From Chitinophagaceae bacterium (GTDB lineage Bacteria; Bacteroidota; Bacteroidia; Chitinophagales; Chitinophagaceae): a stretch of 64,000 nucleotides of DNA. Numbering within the stretch: position 1 is the stretch's first letter; the number at the start of each line of letters is the position of its first letter. The notes under the pieces are model-generated. The model saw only the letters and a list, made by a program, of their open reading frames with translations. It searched no databases and was not told the DNA's origin. Both the position numbers and the translations under genes were made by a program. Below, piece by piece: positions 40,526-51,300 of this stretch. The stretch lies in NCBI GenBank assembly GCA_025360525.1, contig JANYCA010000137.1, positions 22,375 through 86,374 on the forward strand, read 5' to 3'.

Positions 40526-41641
40526 ATGACATTTAAGAAGAAATTATGCCTCGGTATAATCAACTTTTGTGTATTGATGACGGGCTGTACAGGGAGTAAA
40601 AAAAGCGCAGCCGATTCCTCCTCATTAAAAGATTTGTATAAAAGTGATTTCCTTATTGGAACAGCAATGAATGTAGAACAAATTGAAGAAAAGGAGCCAA
40701 AGGCTGCAGCACTGATACCTGCAGAATTTAACGCTATTACTGCTGAAAATATAATGAAATGTGAAGTAATTCATCCTGGCTGGGACCGTTATAACTTTGA
40801 TCTGGCTGATAAGTTTGTTGCATATGGTAAACGTAAAAATATGTTCATAATTGGACATAATTTAATATGGCACAGCCAACTGGCTCCATTTGTAAGTGAA
40901 ATACAAAGTAGCGACTCATTCATGTTGTTTATGACTAACCACATTAACGCTGTAGCGGGAAGATATGCTGGCAAAGTAAACGGATGGGATGTGGTAAATG
41001 AAGCATTGAATGAAGATGGCAGCATGCGTAATTCAATCTTCCTGGAAAAACTGGGTGAGGATTATGTAACCAAAGCTTTTGAACTAGCTGCAAAAGCAGC
41101 TCCTAACACTGAGCTTTATTACAACGATTATAATATTGAGCAGCCGCAAAAACGGGCAGGGGCAATTAGACTAATTAAAAAAATACAAGCTGCCGGGGTT
41201 AGAATAGATGGTGTAGGCATCCAGGGGCACTGGAGTATCAACAAATTACCTCTTGAAGATTTGGAAAAAAGTATCAAGGAATTTGCTAAGCTGGGATTGA
41301 AAGTGATGATTACTGAATTAGATGTTACCGTATTACCCAATCCATGGGATTTAAAAGGTGCAGATGTGAATCAAAATTTTGAAGGCGACTCTGCAATGAA
41401 TCCTTATCCTTCCAACATATCTGACTCTGCAGATACTAAACTTGCACTGTATTATGAAAGCCTGTTCAAACTCTTTTTAAAATATACTGACAACATCAGC
41501 AGGGTTACATTTTGGGGAGTGAATGATGGCCAATCATGGCTTAATAACTGGCCAATAAAAAACAGGACCAATTATCCTTTGTTGTTTGATAAAAATTTCA
41601 ATAAAAAATCAGCCTATGAAAAAGTAGCCGCTTTAAAATAA
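40526..41641 (+). CDS. GH10 endo-1,4-beta-xylanase, lipoprotein
   Basis: Lipobox LMTGC; WHSQLAPF, GWDVVNEAL acid/base Glu, MITELDVTVLP nucleophile Glu, FWGVNDGQSWL. Confidence 0.93.
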   Translation: MTFKKKLCLGIINFCVLMTGCTGSKKSAADSSSLKDLYKSDFLIGTAMNVEQIEEKEPKAAALIPAEFNAITAENIMKCEVIHPGWDRYNFDLADKFVAYGKRKNMFIIGHNLIWHSQLAPFVSEIQSSDSFMLFMTNHINAVAGRYAGKVNGWDVVNEALNEDGSMRNSIFLEKLGEDYVTKAFELAAKAAPNTELYYNDYNIEQPQKRAGAIRLIKKIQAAGVRIDGVGIQGHWSINKLPLEDLEKSIKEFAKLGLKVMITELDVTVLPNPWDLKGADVNQNFEGDSAMNPYPSNISDSADTKLALYYESLFKLFLKYTDNISRVTFWGVNDGQSWLNNWPIKNRTNYPLLFDKNFNKKSAYEKVAALK

Positions 41642-41731
41642 AAAAATTAATTGCACCAACACAGCTATTACTATTCAAAAAAACAGGAATACAAACTCTG
41701 ACGCTGGAAAAATTATCTTCAAAATAATATT

Positions 41732-43213
41732 ATGAGTATACCATCTCAAAAATTATCAGTCATCGAAAAAATCGGGTATAGTTTGGGCGACCTTGCTGCC
41801 AACCTTATCTTTCAAACCTTAATGACATTCCTTGCTTTTTTTTACACGGATGTTTATAAAATTCCTGCAGGTACAGCAAGCATTATTATCTTAATTGGCG
41901 GCGTTTTCGGAGCATTTTTTAATATCATTATGGGTCTTATTGCCGACCGTACCAATACAAAATGGGGTAAATTCAGGCCATGGATATTGTGGACATCAGT
42001 ACCATTTGGTGTAATAGCACTGCTGGCTTTTTCAACACCTGATTTTGGAGCCACCGGAAAAATTGCCTATGCATTAATCACTTACTTTTTACTGGTAATA
42101 ATTTATTCAGCCAATAACTTACCTTATTCTGCATTGAGCGGGGTAATTACCGGCGACATGAAACAAAGAAACAGTTTATCTTCCTACCGGTTCGTAGCTG
42201 TTATGATCGCACAATTTATCATACAATCTTTGCTGCTGCCGCTGGTGCTTATACTTGGCAATGGTGATAAAGCTGCAGGGTTTAAAAATACAATGACGGT
42301 TTTCGCCATTATTGGAGTCGTCTTTTTTATCATCACCTTTCTCACCACTAAAGAAAGAATTGTACCGGAGAAGGACCAACGATCGTCTGTAAAGCAGGAC
42401 CTTACCGACCTTTCAAAAAACAAGCCATGGCTCATTGTTCTTTTTCTTACCATCCTGGTGTTTATTACGCTGGCATTAAAAGGAGGCATGTATATCTATT
42501 ATTTTAAATACTACCTCAGTGAGAATCAACTGGCATCCTTTCTTGAAAATATTGGCTTTAACCGTTTTATCACAGGCCTTAATGCTCTGCTCACCAACAT
42601 AGGTCTTACTGAATTTCAATGGCCGAAAGATGCACCAACATCAGCATTCAGCTTATTCAATGCAGGTGGAATTATTTTTATGATAGTTGGTATCATGTTT
42701 TCAAAGCCGCTTGCAGACAGGTTTGGCAAACGGGATATCTTCAGGATATTTCTTTTCTTATCTGCTTTATGTTTGCTGATGTTTAATTTTTATTCTCAAA
42801 CGGCAATAAGCATGGTATTTATTACACAGATTCTCCACGGCTTTTTTTACGGTGTAACTATACCGCTGCTTTGGGCAATGATTGCCGATGTGGCCGATTA
42901 CAGCGAATGGAAAAACAACCGGAGAGCAACCGCTATCATATTTTCTGCAATGATTTTTGGTTTAAAAATTGGATTAAGTGTTGGAGGCGCAATAGGGGCT
43001 GGTTTACTGGCTAAATACGGATACGTAGCAGAAGCAACCCAACAAACAGATGGGACAATTTTCGGGATCAGGATGTCGGTGAGTATTTACCCCGGTTTAG
43101 TTTTTATTGCAGGTGCCGCATTGCTTTTCTGGTATAAAATTGATAAAAAAATGGAACTGACAATTGAAAGTTTCCTGAAAGAAAAAAGAGATAAAATTAA
43201 TAATCCTCAATAA
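41732..43213 (+). CDS. GPH-family glycoside/pentoside:cation symporter (MFS)
   Basis: EKIGYSLGDLAANLIFQTLMTFLAFFYTDVY; ADRTNTKWGKFRPWILW; WAMIADVADYSEWKNNRRATAIIFS. Confidence 0.92.
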   Translation: MSIPSQKLSVIEKIGYSLGDLAANLIFQTLMTFLAFFYTDVYKIPAGTASIIILIGGVFGAFFNIIMGLIADRTNTKWGKFRPWILWTSVPFGVIALLAFSTPDFGATGKIAYALITYFLLVIIYSANNLPYSALSGVITGDMKQRNSLSSYRFVAVMIAQFIIQSLLLPLVLILGNGDKAAGFKNTMTVFAIIGVVFFIITFLTTKERIVPEKDQRSSVKQDLTDLSKNKPWLIVLFLTILVFITLALKGGMYIYYFKYYLSENQLASFLENIGFNRFITGLNALLTNIGLTEFQWPKDAPTSAFSLFNAGGIIFMIVGIMFSKPLADRFGKRDIFRIFLFLSALCLLMFNFYSQTAISMVFITQILHGFFYGVTIPLLWAMIADVADYSEWKNNRRATAIIFSAMIFGLKIGLSVGGAIGAGLLAKYGYVAEATQQTDGTIFGIRMSVSIYPGLVFIAGAALLFWYKIDKKMELTIESFLKEKRDKINNPQ

Positions 43214-43227
43214 AATATTTTTGTGTT

Positions 43228-44253
43228 ATGCCCGAAGTAAATATTGACCAAATTGATGTGGATGATTTAAACAAGAGAGCCATTTCGCCTCCCTTAATTA
43301 AACACATTTATACTGCGGATCCTTCTGCTCATGTGTTTAATGGTAAAATCTATATCTACGCATCACATGATATAGACGCAGGGATTCCATTTACTGATCT
43401 TGGTGACCATTTTGGTATGGAAGACTATCATGTTATTTCCATGGATGGCCCCGCAGAACGAGCTGTTGATAATGGCATAGCACTCCACCTAAAACATGTA
43501 CTCTGGGCAGAAAAGCAATTATGGGCACCCGATGCAGCCTGTAAAGACGGAAAGTATTATTTGTTTTTTCCTGCAAAAAAGCCCGACAATATATTTCAAA
43601 TTGGCGTTGCCGTCAGCGACTCACCCGTTGGGCCATTTATGCCCGAACCTGAACCAATCAGGGGAAGTTATTCAATAGACCCTGCAGTTTTTTGTGATGA
43701 TGACGGCAGTTACTATTTGTATTTCGGGGGTATCTGGGGCGGCCAGTTACAATCATACAGGAATAACGAATACAGTGCAAACAATAATGAGCCACTTGCT
43801 CATGAACCTGCATTGGGCCCAAGAATTGCATTGCTTACAAATGATATGAAACAATTTGCAGAAACAGTACAAGAGATCATCATTGTGGATGAAATGGGGC
43901 AACCACTTTTAGCAGGAGATACTGAAAGAAGGTATTTTGAAGCACCCTGGGTTCACAAATACAATGGTAAATATTACTTCTCATACTCTACCGGGGATAC
44001 GCATTTTATCTGCTATGCTACAGGCGACAGCCCCTACGGACCTTTTATTTACCAGGGGAAGATTCTGAATCCAGTGTTTGGCTGGACAACACATCACTCC
44101 ATCTGTGAATTTGCAGACAAATGGCATCTCTTTTACCATGACTCCAGTTTATCCGGCGGCGTTACTCATCTGCGGTCGATAAAGATTACTGAAATTACTT
44201 ATGATGCTGTTGGCAACATCCAATTGATTGAACCATACAGGAAAACCCAATAG
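43228..44253 (+). CDS. Glycoside hydrolase family 43 (beta-xylosidase/arabinofuranosidase-like), no signal peptide
   Basis: YTADPSAHVFNGKIYIYASHD, LWAPDAACKDGKYYLFFPAK, SIDPAVFCDDDGSYYLYFGG, FEAPWVHKYNGKYYFSYST. Confidence 0.92.
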   Translation: MPEVNIDQIDVDDLNKRAISPPLIKHIYTADPSAHVFNGKIYIYASHDIDAGIPFTDLGDHFGMEDYHVISMDGPAERAVDNGIALHLKHVLWAEKQLWAPDAACKDGKYYLFFPAKKPDNIFQIGVAVSDSPVGPFMPEPEPIRGSYSIDPAVFCDDDGSYYLYFGGIWGGQLQSYRNNEYSANNNEPLAHEPALGPRIALLTNDMKQFAETVQEIIIVDEMGQPLLAGDTERRYFEAPWVHKYNGKYYFSYSTGDTHFICYATGDSPYGPFIYQGKILNPVFGWTTHHSICEFADKWHLFYHDSSLSGGVTHLRSIKITEITYDAVGNIQLIEPYRKTQ

Positions 44254-44573
44254 AATTTTGGAAGATTATTGCAAAATATTAAAATGTCTTGCAAAAAGAA
44301 CTAACATCAACTAATACCTATTTTTCTATACCTAAACGGTTGGAATGAACATTATTGAATCATTAAGAAAATGTAGTTCGATAATAAATATTTTTTAACA
44401 ACATTGGAGTTAAAATTAAAACCGTATACTGAATTTAGGTTTTACATTTTACAAGCTGAAAATAGCAGCGGGAATGTTGTTAAGAACGACTTGAAAATCA
44501 TTTAAACTGGAGTTAATTAAAAGGGATTTATTATTCTTCGGATGGCTTTTTTTTGCTGTTAACTATGCCTTAT

Positions 44574-45260
44574 TTAAATACCAAAAGAAAAACCCTTTTC
44601 TATTAAGTGGTCATATACTTTCTTATCAAATTTATATAACTGCGCAGCCCTGTGGGAAACATCCTTTTGTTTTTCATGGGAGGGTACAAGCAAATTCATT
44701 TTATTTAGCTTTCTTCTAAAATTGGGCTTATCCAGTTTCTTTTCAAGGATCGCTTCGTATAATTCTTGTAATTGCAGCAGGGTAAATTTTTTGGGCAACA
44801 GGTTAAAGCCAATGGGTTCGTGCTGAACCCTATGCTGCAGATGAGTGAAACATTTTTTTAAAATTTTATTGTGATCAAAACACATTCTGGGAACACTGTT
44901 TATATCAAACCAAACTACGTCAGACACAGTGGGTCCTGCATGTAACTCAAATTTCTCAATATTTACCAAAGCATAGTAACCGACCGTAATAACTCTTTTT
45001 GTCAAAAAACGATCTACTTCACCAAAAACATAAAACTGCTCCAGGTAAATATTTTTAACTGCAGTTTGTGCTGTCAATATCCTGTAAGCTGCTTTATCAA
45101 GACTTTCATTATATTGTATCCATCCGCCAGGCAATGCCCAATGGCCTTTGGCAATACCCTCGCCATGCTTTACTAATAAAACAGAGAGTGCTGAATTTTT
45201 GAATCCAAAAATTACACAGTCGATAGACAATGTATCAATAATTTCATCTGAAAATTTCAC
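44574..45260 (-). CDS. NrtR-like Nudix-domain transcriptional regulator with C-terminal winged helix
   Basis: SIDCVIFGFKNSALSVLLVKHGEGIAKGHWALPGGWIQYNESLDKAAYRIL...; C-term LQELYEAILEKKLDKPNFRRKLNKMNLL wHTH. Confidence 0.85.
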   Translation of the reverse strand: MKFSDEIIDTLSIDCVIFGFKNSALSVLLVKHGEGIAKGHWALPGGWIQYNESLDKAAYRILTAQTAVKNIYLEQFYVFGEVDRFLTKRVITVGYYALVNIEKFELHAGPTVSDVVWFDINSVPRMCFDHNKILKKCFTHLQHRVQHEPIGFNLLPKKFTLLQLQELYEAILEKKLDKPNFRRKLNKMNLLVPSHEKQKDVSHRAAQLYKFDKKVYDHLIEKGFSFGI

Positions 45261-46014
45261 AATAATTTTTTTAAATACTTACAAGCCTGATCTGTAGCAA
45301 ATTAGGGTTTTTTTACACGCATTTGTTAATCGGACTCAACAATTTTAAATTTAAAATTTCTTTTTTTATTTCAACTACAGTTAATGCAATTTAAATAAAT
45401 CACCGCATGCTCATCTTTCAAATTTATCTAACTGATATAACATGTTAAATATTGTGTAAAAATAAATTTTGGAAGAATTGAAAATTAAAATAACTTGTTG
45501 TCCAAATTACTATAAGGATAAAGTTACTATAGTAATGAGATTGCCAAATTAATTTTATTAACGATTGCTTGTGATGTATTTTTTAAAAATACTTTAAGTA
45601 GAAACATCCTGTGTCTATAATATTTTTTAAACAAATAGCTTCTTAGCCAAATTCATGTTCAGTGTTAACGCAACAAAAAATAATTAATTTTTACAAGACA
45701 TTTTGATGGTCAGTGCATTGTTTATTTATCATCAAAAGTGCTGGTATTGCTTGTGGATGTAAACTATTTTTAAAAAACTAACTAAGGATTTTACCCGTGT
45801 GTATTATCGCCTTTATCAGATAAAATGATTGGTAAAGGTATTTGGTTACTATGAATGAAATACTTTGATGATAATTTAATTATACAAAAAACCTCCACGA
45901 CAAAACCCTGGTTTCGAAAGTAAAAATTTGTTGAGGTTTTTTGATAAGAACCATAAAGCGAGTGTTTTATAGAGATGTTAAATTTTGATTAATTGATATA
46001 TTAAATTATTCCCT

Positions 46015-46875
46015 ATGCGACCATTTGTTGAAAAATTAAACCTTGCTGAGAAAAATTCCTTTTATGCCAGGACACATAATACACCCGATTTTGAAGTAAC
46101 CTGGCACCAGCACGAAGAGATGGAACTTATTTTATTTAAAGAAGGCAGCGGAACCTCATTTATTGGGAACTATGTTGGTGAATTTCACAAAGGCGACATC
46201 TTTTTTTTAGGACCAGACTTACCGCACACTTTTCAAAAAACAAATAAAGATTTGTTTGTCAGTGCTGTGGTTATTCAGTTTCAGGAAAATTTTTGGGGAA
46301 CAAGTTTTACTTCACTGCCCGAATGTAAGTCGATTAAAGAATTATTTGAGGCTTCCTCACATGGTTTAAAAATTACCGGTTCAGTAAAATTGTTACTGTA
46401 TGATATAATCAGCCGGCTCGAAAATCTCTCGGGCCTACCCAGGATAATCTGTCTGGCTGAATGCCTGCACCTTATAGAAGAAAACAAGGAATATAAAATT
46501 CTCTCTTTCCAAGAAACAAAAGAGTTTAATGCCCATAATAAAGAAAGGATTGACAACATTTATCAATATACTGTTGAACATTATTATGAACCGATTACAC
46601 TGGAAAAAGTGGCCAGTATTGCCTCTATGAGTGTTCCGGCATTTTGTAATTATTTTAAAAAAACTACCAGGAAAACCTATATCGAGTTTTTAAACGATGT
46701 AAGAATTGATAATGCTTGCAAACTATTAGTAAACACCGAAAAATGTATCACAGATATCTGCTACAACAGTGGCTTTAACACACTGGCAAATTTTAACCGG
46801 CAGTTTCATAAGGTAAAACAGATAACTCCGTCCCACTACAGAAAATTGTTTCGAAATAATTTAGTAATTATTTAA
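46015..46875 (+). CDS. AraC-family transcriptional regulator with cupin N-terminus
   Basis: FEVTWHQHEEMELILFKEGSGTSFIG cupin; YYEPITLEKVASIASMSVPAFCNYFKKTTRKTYIEFLNDVRIDNACKLL...GFNTLANFNRQFHKVKQITPSHYRK. Confidence 0.93.
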   Translation: MRPFVEKLNLAEKNSFYARTHNTPDFEVTWHQHEEMELILFKEGSGTSFIGNYVGEFHKGDIFFLGPDLPHTFQKTNKDLFVSAVVIQFQENFWGTSFTSLPECKSIKELFEASSHGLKITGSVKLLLYDIISRLENLSGLPRIICLAECLHLIEENKEYKILSFQETKEFNAHNKERIDNIYQYTVEHYYEPITLEKVASIASMSVPAFCNYFKKTTRKTYIEFLNDVRIDNACKLLVNTEKCITDICYNSGFNTLANFNRQFHKVKQITPSHYRKLFRNNLVII

Positions 46876-46923
46876 ATTATTTTCATTGAAAGGGACTATC
46901 CTTATTAATAAAAGAAGGGCCTG

Positions 46924-48234
46924 CTATTTCAATAGTTGATTGATGATCAACGCACCAATTTTTTTACCACAATCAGCTCCTCTGGTTAAACTTTGCCTGT
47001 AGTGAATACCCCCATACAGCCTGCTGACAGAGCATTCTTCAGAAGCTTGGAGAAATGATTGGAAATGACGTTGCATGTTGATGTACCGCATATCACTGGT
47101 ATCCTGAAAAGTAAAATGATCACCATACATTTTAGTAAGTACCGTTGCCGCACTGCCAGTAATTGTACTGTGCCCGCTGGTATATTCCGGAAACGGCGGT
47201 GTTTGTAAACACGGTTCCCATTTAGGATCTATCCATTGGTTAATAATGGTGATTGGCCTTACATAGGAATACCGGTACTTGGTATCAAACACACAAATAA
47301 AGCCCTCAAATAAAGCGACCGCAGTTAATGCATAAGTTCTTGCAGCTTTTACTGCACTGGCTTTTGTTTGCCTGCATGCAATTGTGGCAATACCCATCCA
47401 ATGACCGCCGGGCGTTTGCTTTTTGGTGGCCATCATCATGTGCCCTGTATGCTCCATTACAAATGGATTATCATCCCAAAAATGAGCGATATCTTTTTGT
47501 TCCTGCGTAAGGTTTATACCAATGTCATACACTTCCCTGTTCATTTTGTAAAACTCGCTTTCTTTATTTTTATTAAATGGCGGGGGTGGGCCAGGATCGA
47601 ACTGGTTGGCACTATCCATTACCAACGATTTGATTTGACCCCAGTATGGCTCCACACCATCTAAATAATCGGGAGCTGTTGGTTGCCATTTACAATCCTC
47701 TTTACTGCCATAATATTTTTCCAACGCCCTTGTTTTTTTATAATTATCTGATGACATCCTTTCCAATATTTTTTTTGCTATTGTATCGCCAAAATTGATA
47801 GAATTACTATATTCCTGATCGCTTAACGCACCTTTAAATAAGGCATAAGCGGCCGTTTCATATTTTAGAAGGGTATCTTTTGAAAAAGTAAGATTAGCAG
47901 CTACACTATAAAAAGCTTTGGAAGCAGCTAGTGTAAAATTGTATTTTTTGTTCTTGTCAGGTTCCGGCATTTTAGGAAACCCTTTCAGCTTTAAAATCAA
48001 AGAAGCTTCCGCCGTATCTGCATGGCGAATGGCTTCGTGAGCTGCTAATGAGGTATAAGCATATATTCTGGAAGCTGCCGGGGGAGAGAATATATCATAG
48101 ACAATTAAATCAGTTAAGTTTCTTTGGTTATTGTGCAATATATCTGCAGCATTGGGAAGTTGCAGTTTCTCCTGGTTCTTACAACCTCCCAATACAATGA
48201 TTAACATTATAATATTTAGGGCATAATTTTTCAT
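46924..48234 (-). CDS. Vanadium-dependent haloperoxidase-like (PAP2 superfamily) lipoprotein
   Basis: Lipobox VLGGC; KYRYSYVRPIT, PEYTSGHSTITGSAATVL, SRLYGGIHYRQSLTRG motifs. Confidence 0.88.
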   Translation of the reverse strand: MKNYALNIIMLIIVLGGCKNQEKLQLPNAADILHNNQRNLTDLIVYDIFSPPAASRIYAYTSLAAHEAIRHADTAEASLILKLKGFPKMPEPDKNKKYNFTLAASKAFYSVAANLTFSKDTLLKYETAAYALFKGALSDQEYSNSINFGDTIAKKILERMSSDNYKKTRALEKYYGSKEDCKWQPTAPDYLDGVEPYWGQIKSLVMDSANQFDPGPPPPFNKNKESEFYKMNREVYDIGINLTQEQKDIAHFWDDNPFVMEHTGHMMMATKKQTPGGHWMGIATIACRQTKASAVKAARTYALTAVALFEGFICVFDTKYRYSYVRPITIINQWIDPKWEPCLQTPPFPEYTSGHSTITGSAATVLTKMYGDHFTFQDTSDMRYINMQRHFQSFLQASEECSVSRLYGGIHYRQSLTRGADCGKKIGALIINQLLK

Positions 48235-48263
48235 AAATCTTAATTTTTTACGGTTCGGATATT

Positions 48264-48383
48264 TTAAAAAACATAATCCGTTTTTGCCAATTTTTCCCCT
48301 TCGTTTTCCGAATGATTACATGAAACAGCAATACCTGAAATGAGGATAACAAATGAAGCAACTATAGTATATAAATTTTTCAT
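48264..48383 (-). CDS. Small (39 aa) lipoprotein-like ORF not on the supplied track
   Basis: Translation MKNLYTIVASFVILISGIAVSCNHSENEGEKLAKTDYVF*; lipobox-like AVSC; lies 3 bp downstream of the 1221-aa gene stop and upstream of the haloperoxidase gene, same strand. Confidence 0.6.
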   Translation of the reverse strand: MKNLYTIVASFVILISGIAVSCNHSENEGEKLAKTDYVF

Positions 48384-48386
48384 CGG

Positions 48387-51300
48387 CTATAAATTAATAT
48401 TCCTTTTATTGCCGGTATTATCTGTTACAATTGCAGACTTAACATCAGGTCCTGCTATGATATATCTTCCCGACTGGGAGAAAAATGAATGGCCGAAATA
48501 CAATTCTTCTTTGCGTACCTTACCGTTGATATATGTATAAAGCACACTCCTGTCATTGGGAAGTAAGCCGATTATTTTCCTTGCTGCAGTATTTTTAAAA
48601 ATTAACAAAGGGCCCTGGTTTTGACCTGCCAATAACAAAAGATTATTATTTGCCGATTTTATATAAGCCAAACTTTTACCATCGCCAGGAATGTAAACAC
48701 CAGATTGTTGAGGTTGTACGGCTGTAAAATTTCCTTTGCCGTCACCTTTTAAAATCAGTCCGCTAAAAGCATCATAGCGGCCTGTTGCAATTTCAGTCCC
48801 ATAATCATTTCCATTAATGATAATATCAAGATTTGAATCGCCGTTTACATCATCTGCTATCATTCCAAATATGGAAGATAGTTGGGCTTCCACCGGCAGC
48901 GGTTGCATTTCAAAATGCCCACCACCATTATTTTTAATATAGCAACTGGAAAAATTATTTGCCTGTAGTTTTAAAGAGTGGCTTATTTCTTCTTTGGTTA
49001 ATACCTCTGCCACAGATGCAGTTGCATATTGTTTGTAGTTAGTAAATCTACCCTTAAAAGCAATCATTTGCTTCACCATATCATCACGGCCAAATGCTGG
49101 AAATTCTTTTGGATTTCCATTTACATCAGGAAGAAACAAAGTGGGTATTGCATCATATCCACCATCGTTATTGTAATCAAAAGCATAAATAGCCGCCGGA
49201 AAAACAGGGCTTGTTTTGTAAAAAGAATTTAATCCTACATTACCAGCTACATAATCTATATCACCATCATTGTCAAAATCACCTGCAACCAGGCTGTTCC
49301 ACCAGCCAGTTGCTTTTTGCAAACCAGTTGACGAATTAATATTTTCAAATTTTCCATTATTGTTTTTAAAAAAGCTCACAGGCATCCACTCTCCTACAAT
49401 GATAATGTCGGTCCAGCCATCGTTGTCAAAATCTGTCCAAAGCATGTCACAGGTAAGTCCTACACCTGATAGGGCAGGTGCAATTTCTTTTGTAACATCT
49501 GTAAATATTGCCTTACCCATTTTACTATCATTTCGTAAGATGAAAGAATTAACAGCTTTAGGATATTGCCCAGGCATTACTCTCCCACCAATAAATAAAT
49601 CAAGATCACCATCTTTGTCATAATCACAGGCCTTTACGCAACTTTTACTGATCACCGAACGGGGAATAGCCAGTGTATCCAACCTGAAATTTCCTCTTCC
49701 ATCATTTATGTACAACCGGTCTCTGTAATTTTCTGAACCTGCCGGGCTTTCCAATCCACCACCGGCTACATACAGGTCCAGATCATTATCGGCATCAGCA
49801 TCAAATAACAAAACGCCTGCATCATCCACTTTTTTATTATTCATATTAGCCGCTGGTACTAATTTTCTTTCATCAAACCTGCCATCCCTTTTTTGTATAA
49901 AAAAACTTCCCGAATTACCGTAAGATCCGCTGATAAAAAAATCATCCAGGCCGTCACCATTTATATCGCCAGTTGCTATAGCAGGGCCATACTGGCTAAA
50001 CTTATGAGGTAACAGTTTTTGAATATTAAAATCAATGTAATCTTTTTCAGAGTGTATGTATTTAATACCCGTTTCAGTAGTTACATCATTGAATAAAAGT
50101 GGATTAATATCGCTTTTATTTTTTTTAGACGGAAGATCTTTTTGCCTTGTAATAGTAATTACCTGGTTGGTTTTAATATTGTTTAACACCTGTTCTTTGC
50201 CATCGGGCCAGGTTACCTTAATTTCATTTACAATGCTGTCGGCACCAATACCAAAATGAATAAATGGTTCCATCGTTGACAGGTATCCACGATAAGGGGT
50301 TTGTTCATGCACCTGTTGTTTATCTCCATATTGAATGTGTACAAACGATCCCAAAGCTGCCGCATTACCCGGATCACCTTTTAGTAAAATCCGCAGGTAA
50401 TTATTGTTACCATCTTTTTGCTCATTCACATTATTCATAAATACGGATGCAGAATCATTAATATTATTTACGACATAATCAAGGTCGCCATCATTATCCA
50501 GGTCCGCATACGCTGCGCCATTTGAAAATGATGGCGTGGTAATTCCCCAATCAGCAGACACATTGGAAAAAGTAAGATCACCATTATTGCGAAAGGCATA
50601 GTTTTTTAATTTGACAGCAGGTATCTCATTTAGCAATAAATTTTTGGGTGCATAGTTTTTGGTATTGCTCCGGTAGGCAATAAAATCATGATCGGTAACA
50701 TCTCTCGGAAATCCATTGGTAATAATAATATCCCGGTAGCCGTCATTGTCAAAATCAGCCACCAACGGAGCCCAGCTCCAATCAGTACCAGCAATGTTCG
50801 CATAATAAGCAATGTCTGCAAAAATGGGGTGTTGTAAAGAGTCGGCCCCCGGCCTGTTTCCAAGATTCAATTGTAATGTATTTCTTACATACTGGTACTC
50901 GTAATTAAATTCTTTGGTATTGAGATAAGAAGAATAGTTATTAGGATTCAGCATCATTTTTTTCCGGTAATTATCTTCAGGCAACATGTCCAAAGCAATC
51001 ACGTCCTGCAATCCATCATTATTGATATCTGCAATATCATTGCCCATCGCCGAAAAACTGGTATGCTTAAAATAGTCTGCCGCTTTATTGGTGAAGGTTC
51101 CGTTTTGATTATTAATGTATAATAAATCATTAGAGATATAATCATTTGTCACATAGATATCCGGCCACCCGTCACGATTAATATCGGCAACATGTACTCC
51201 TAATCCAAACCCTTCAATTAAAATGCCTGCCTGCTTGGACACATCTGTAAATACCGGATGATGCAGTGAATCACTCCAGTCGTTACGGTATAAGCGGTCT

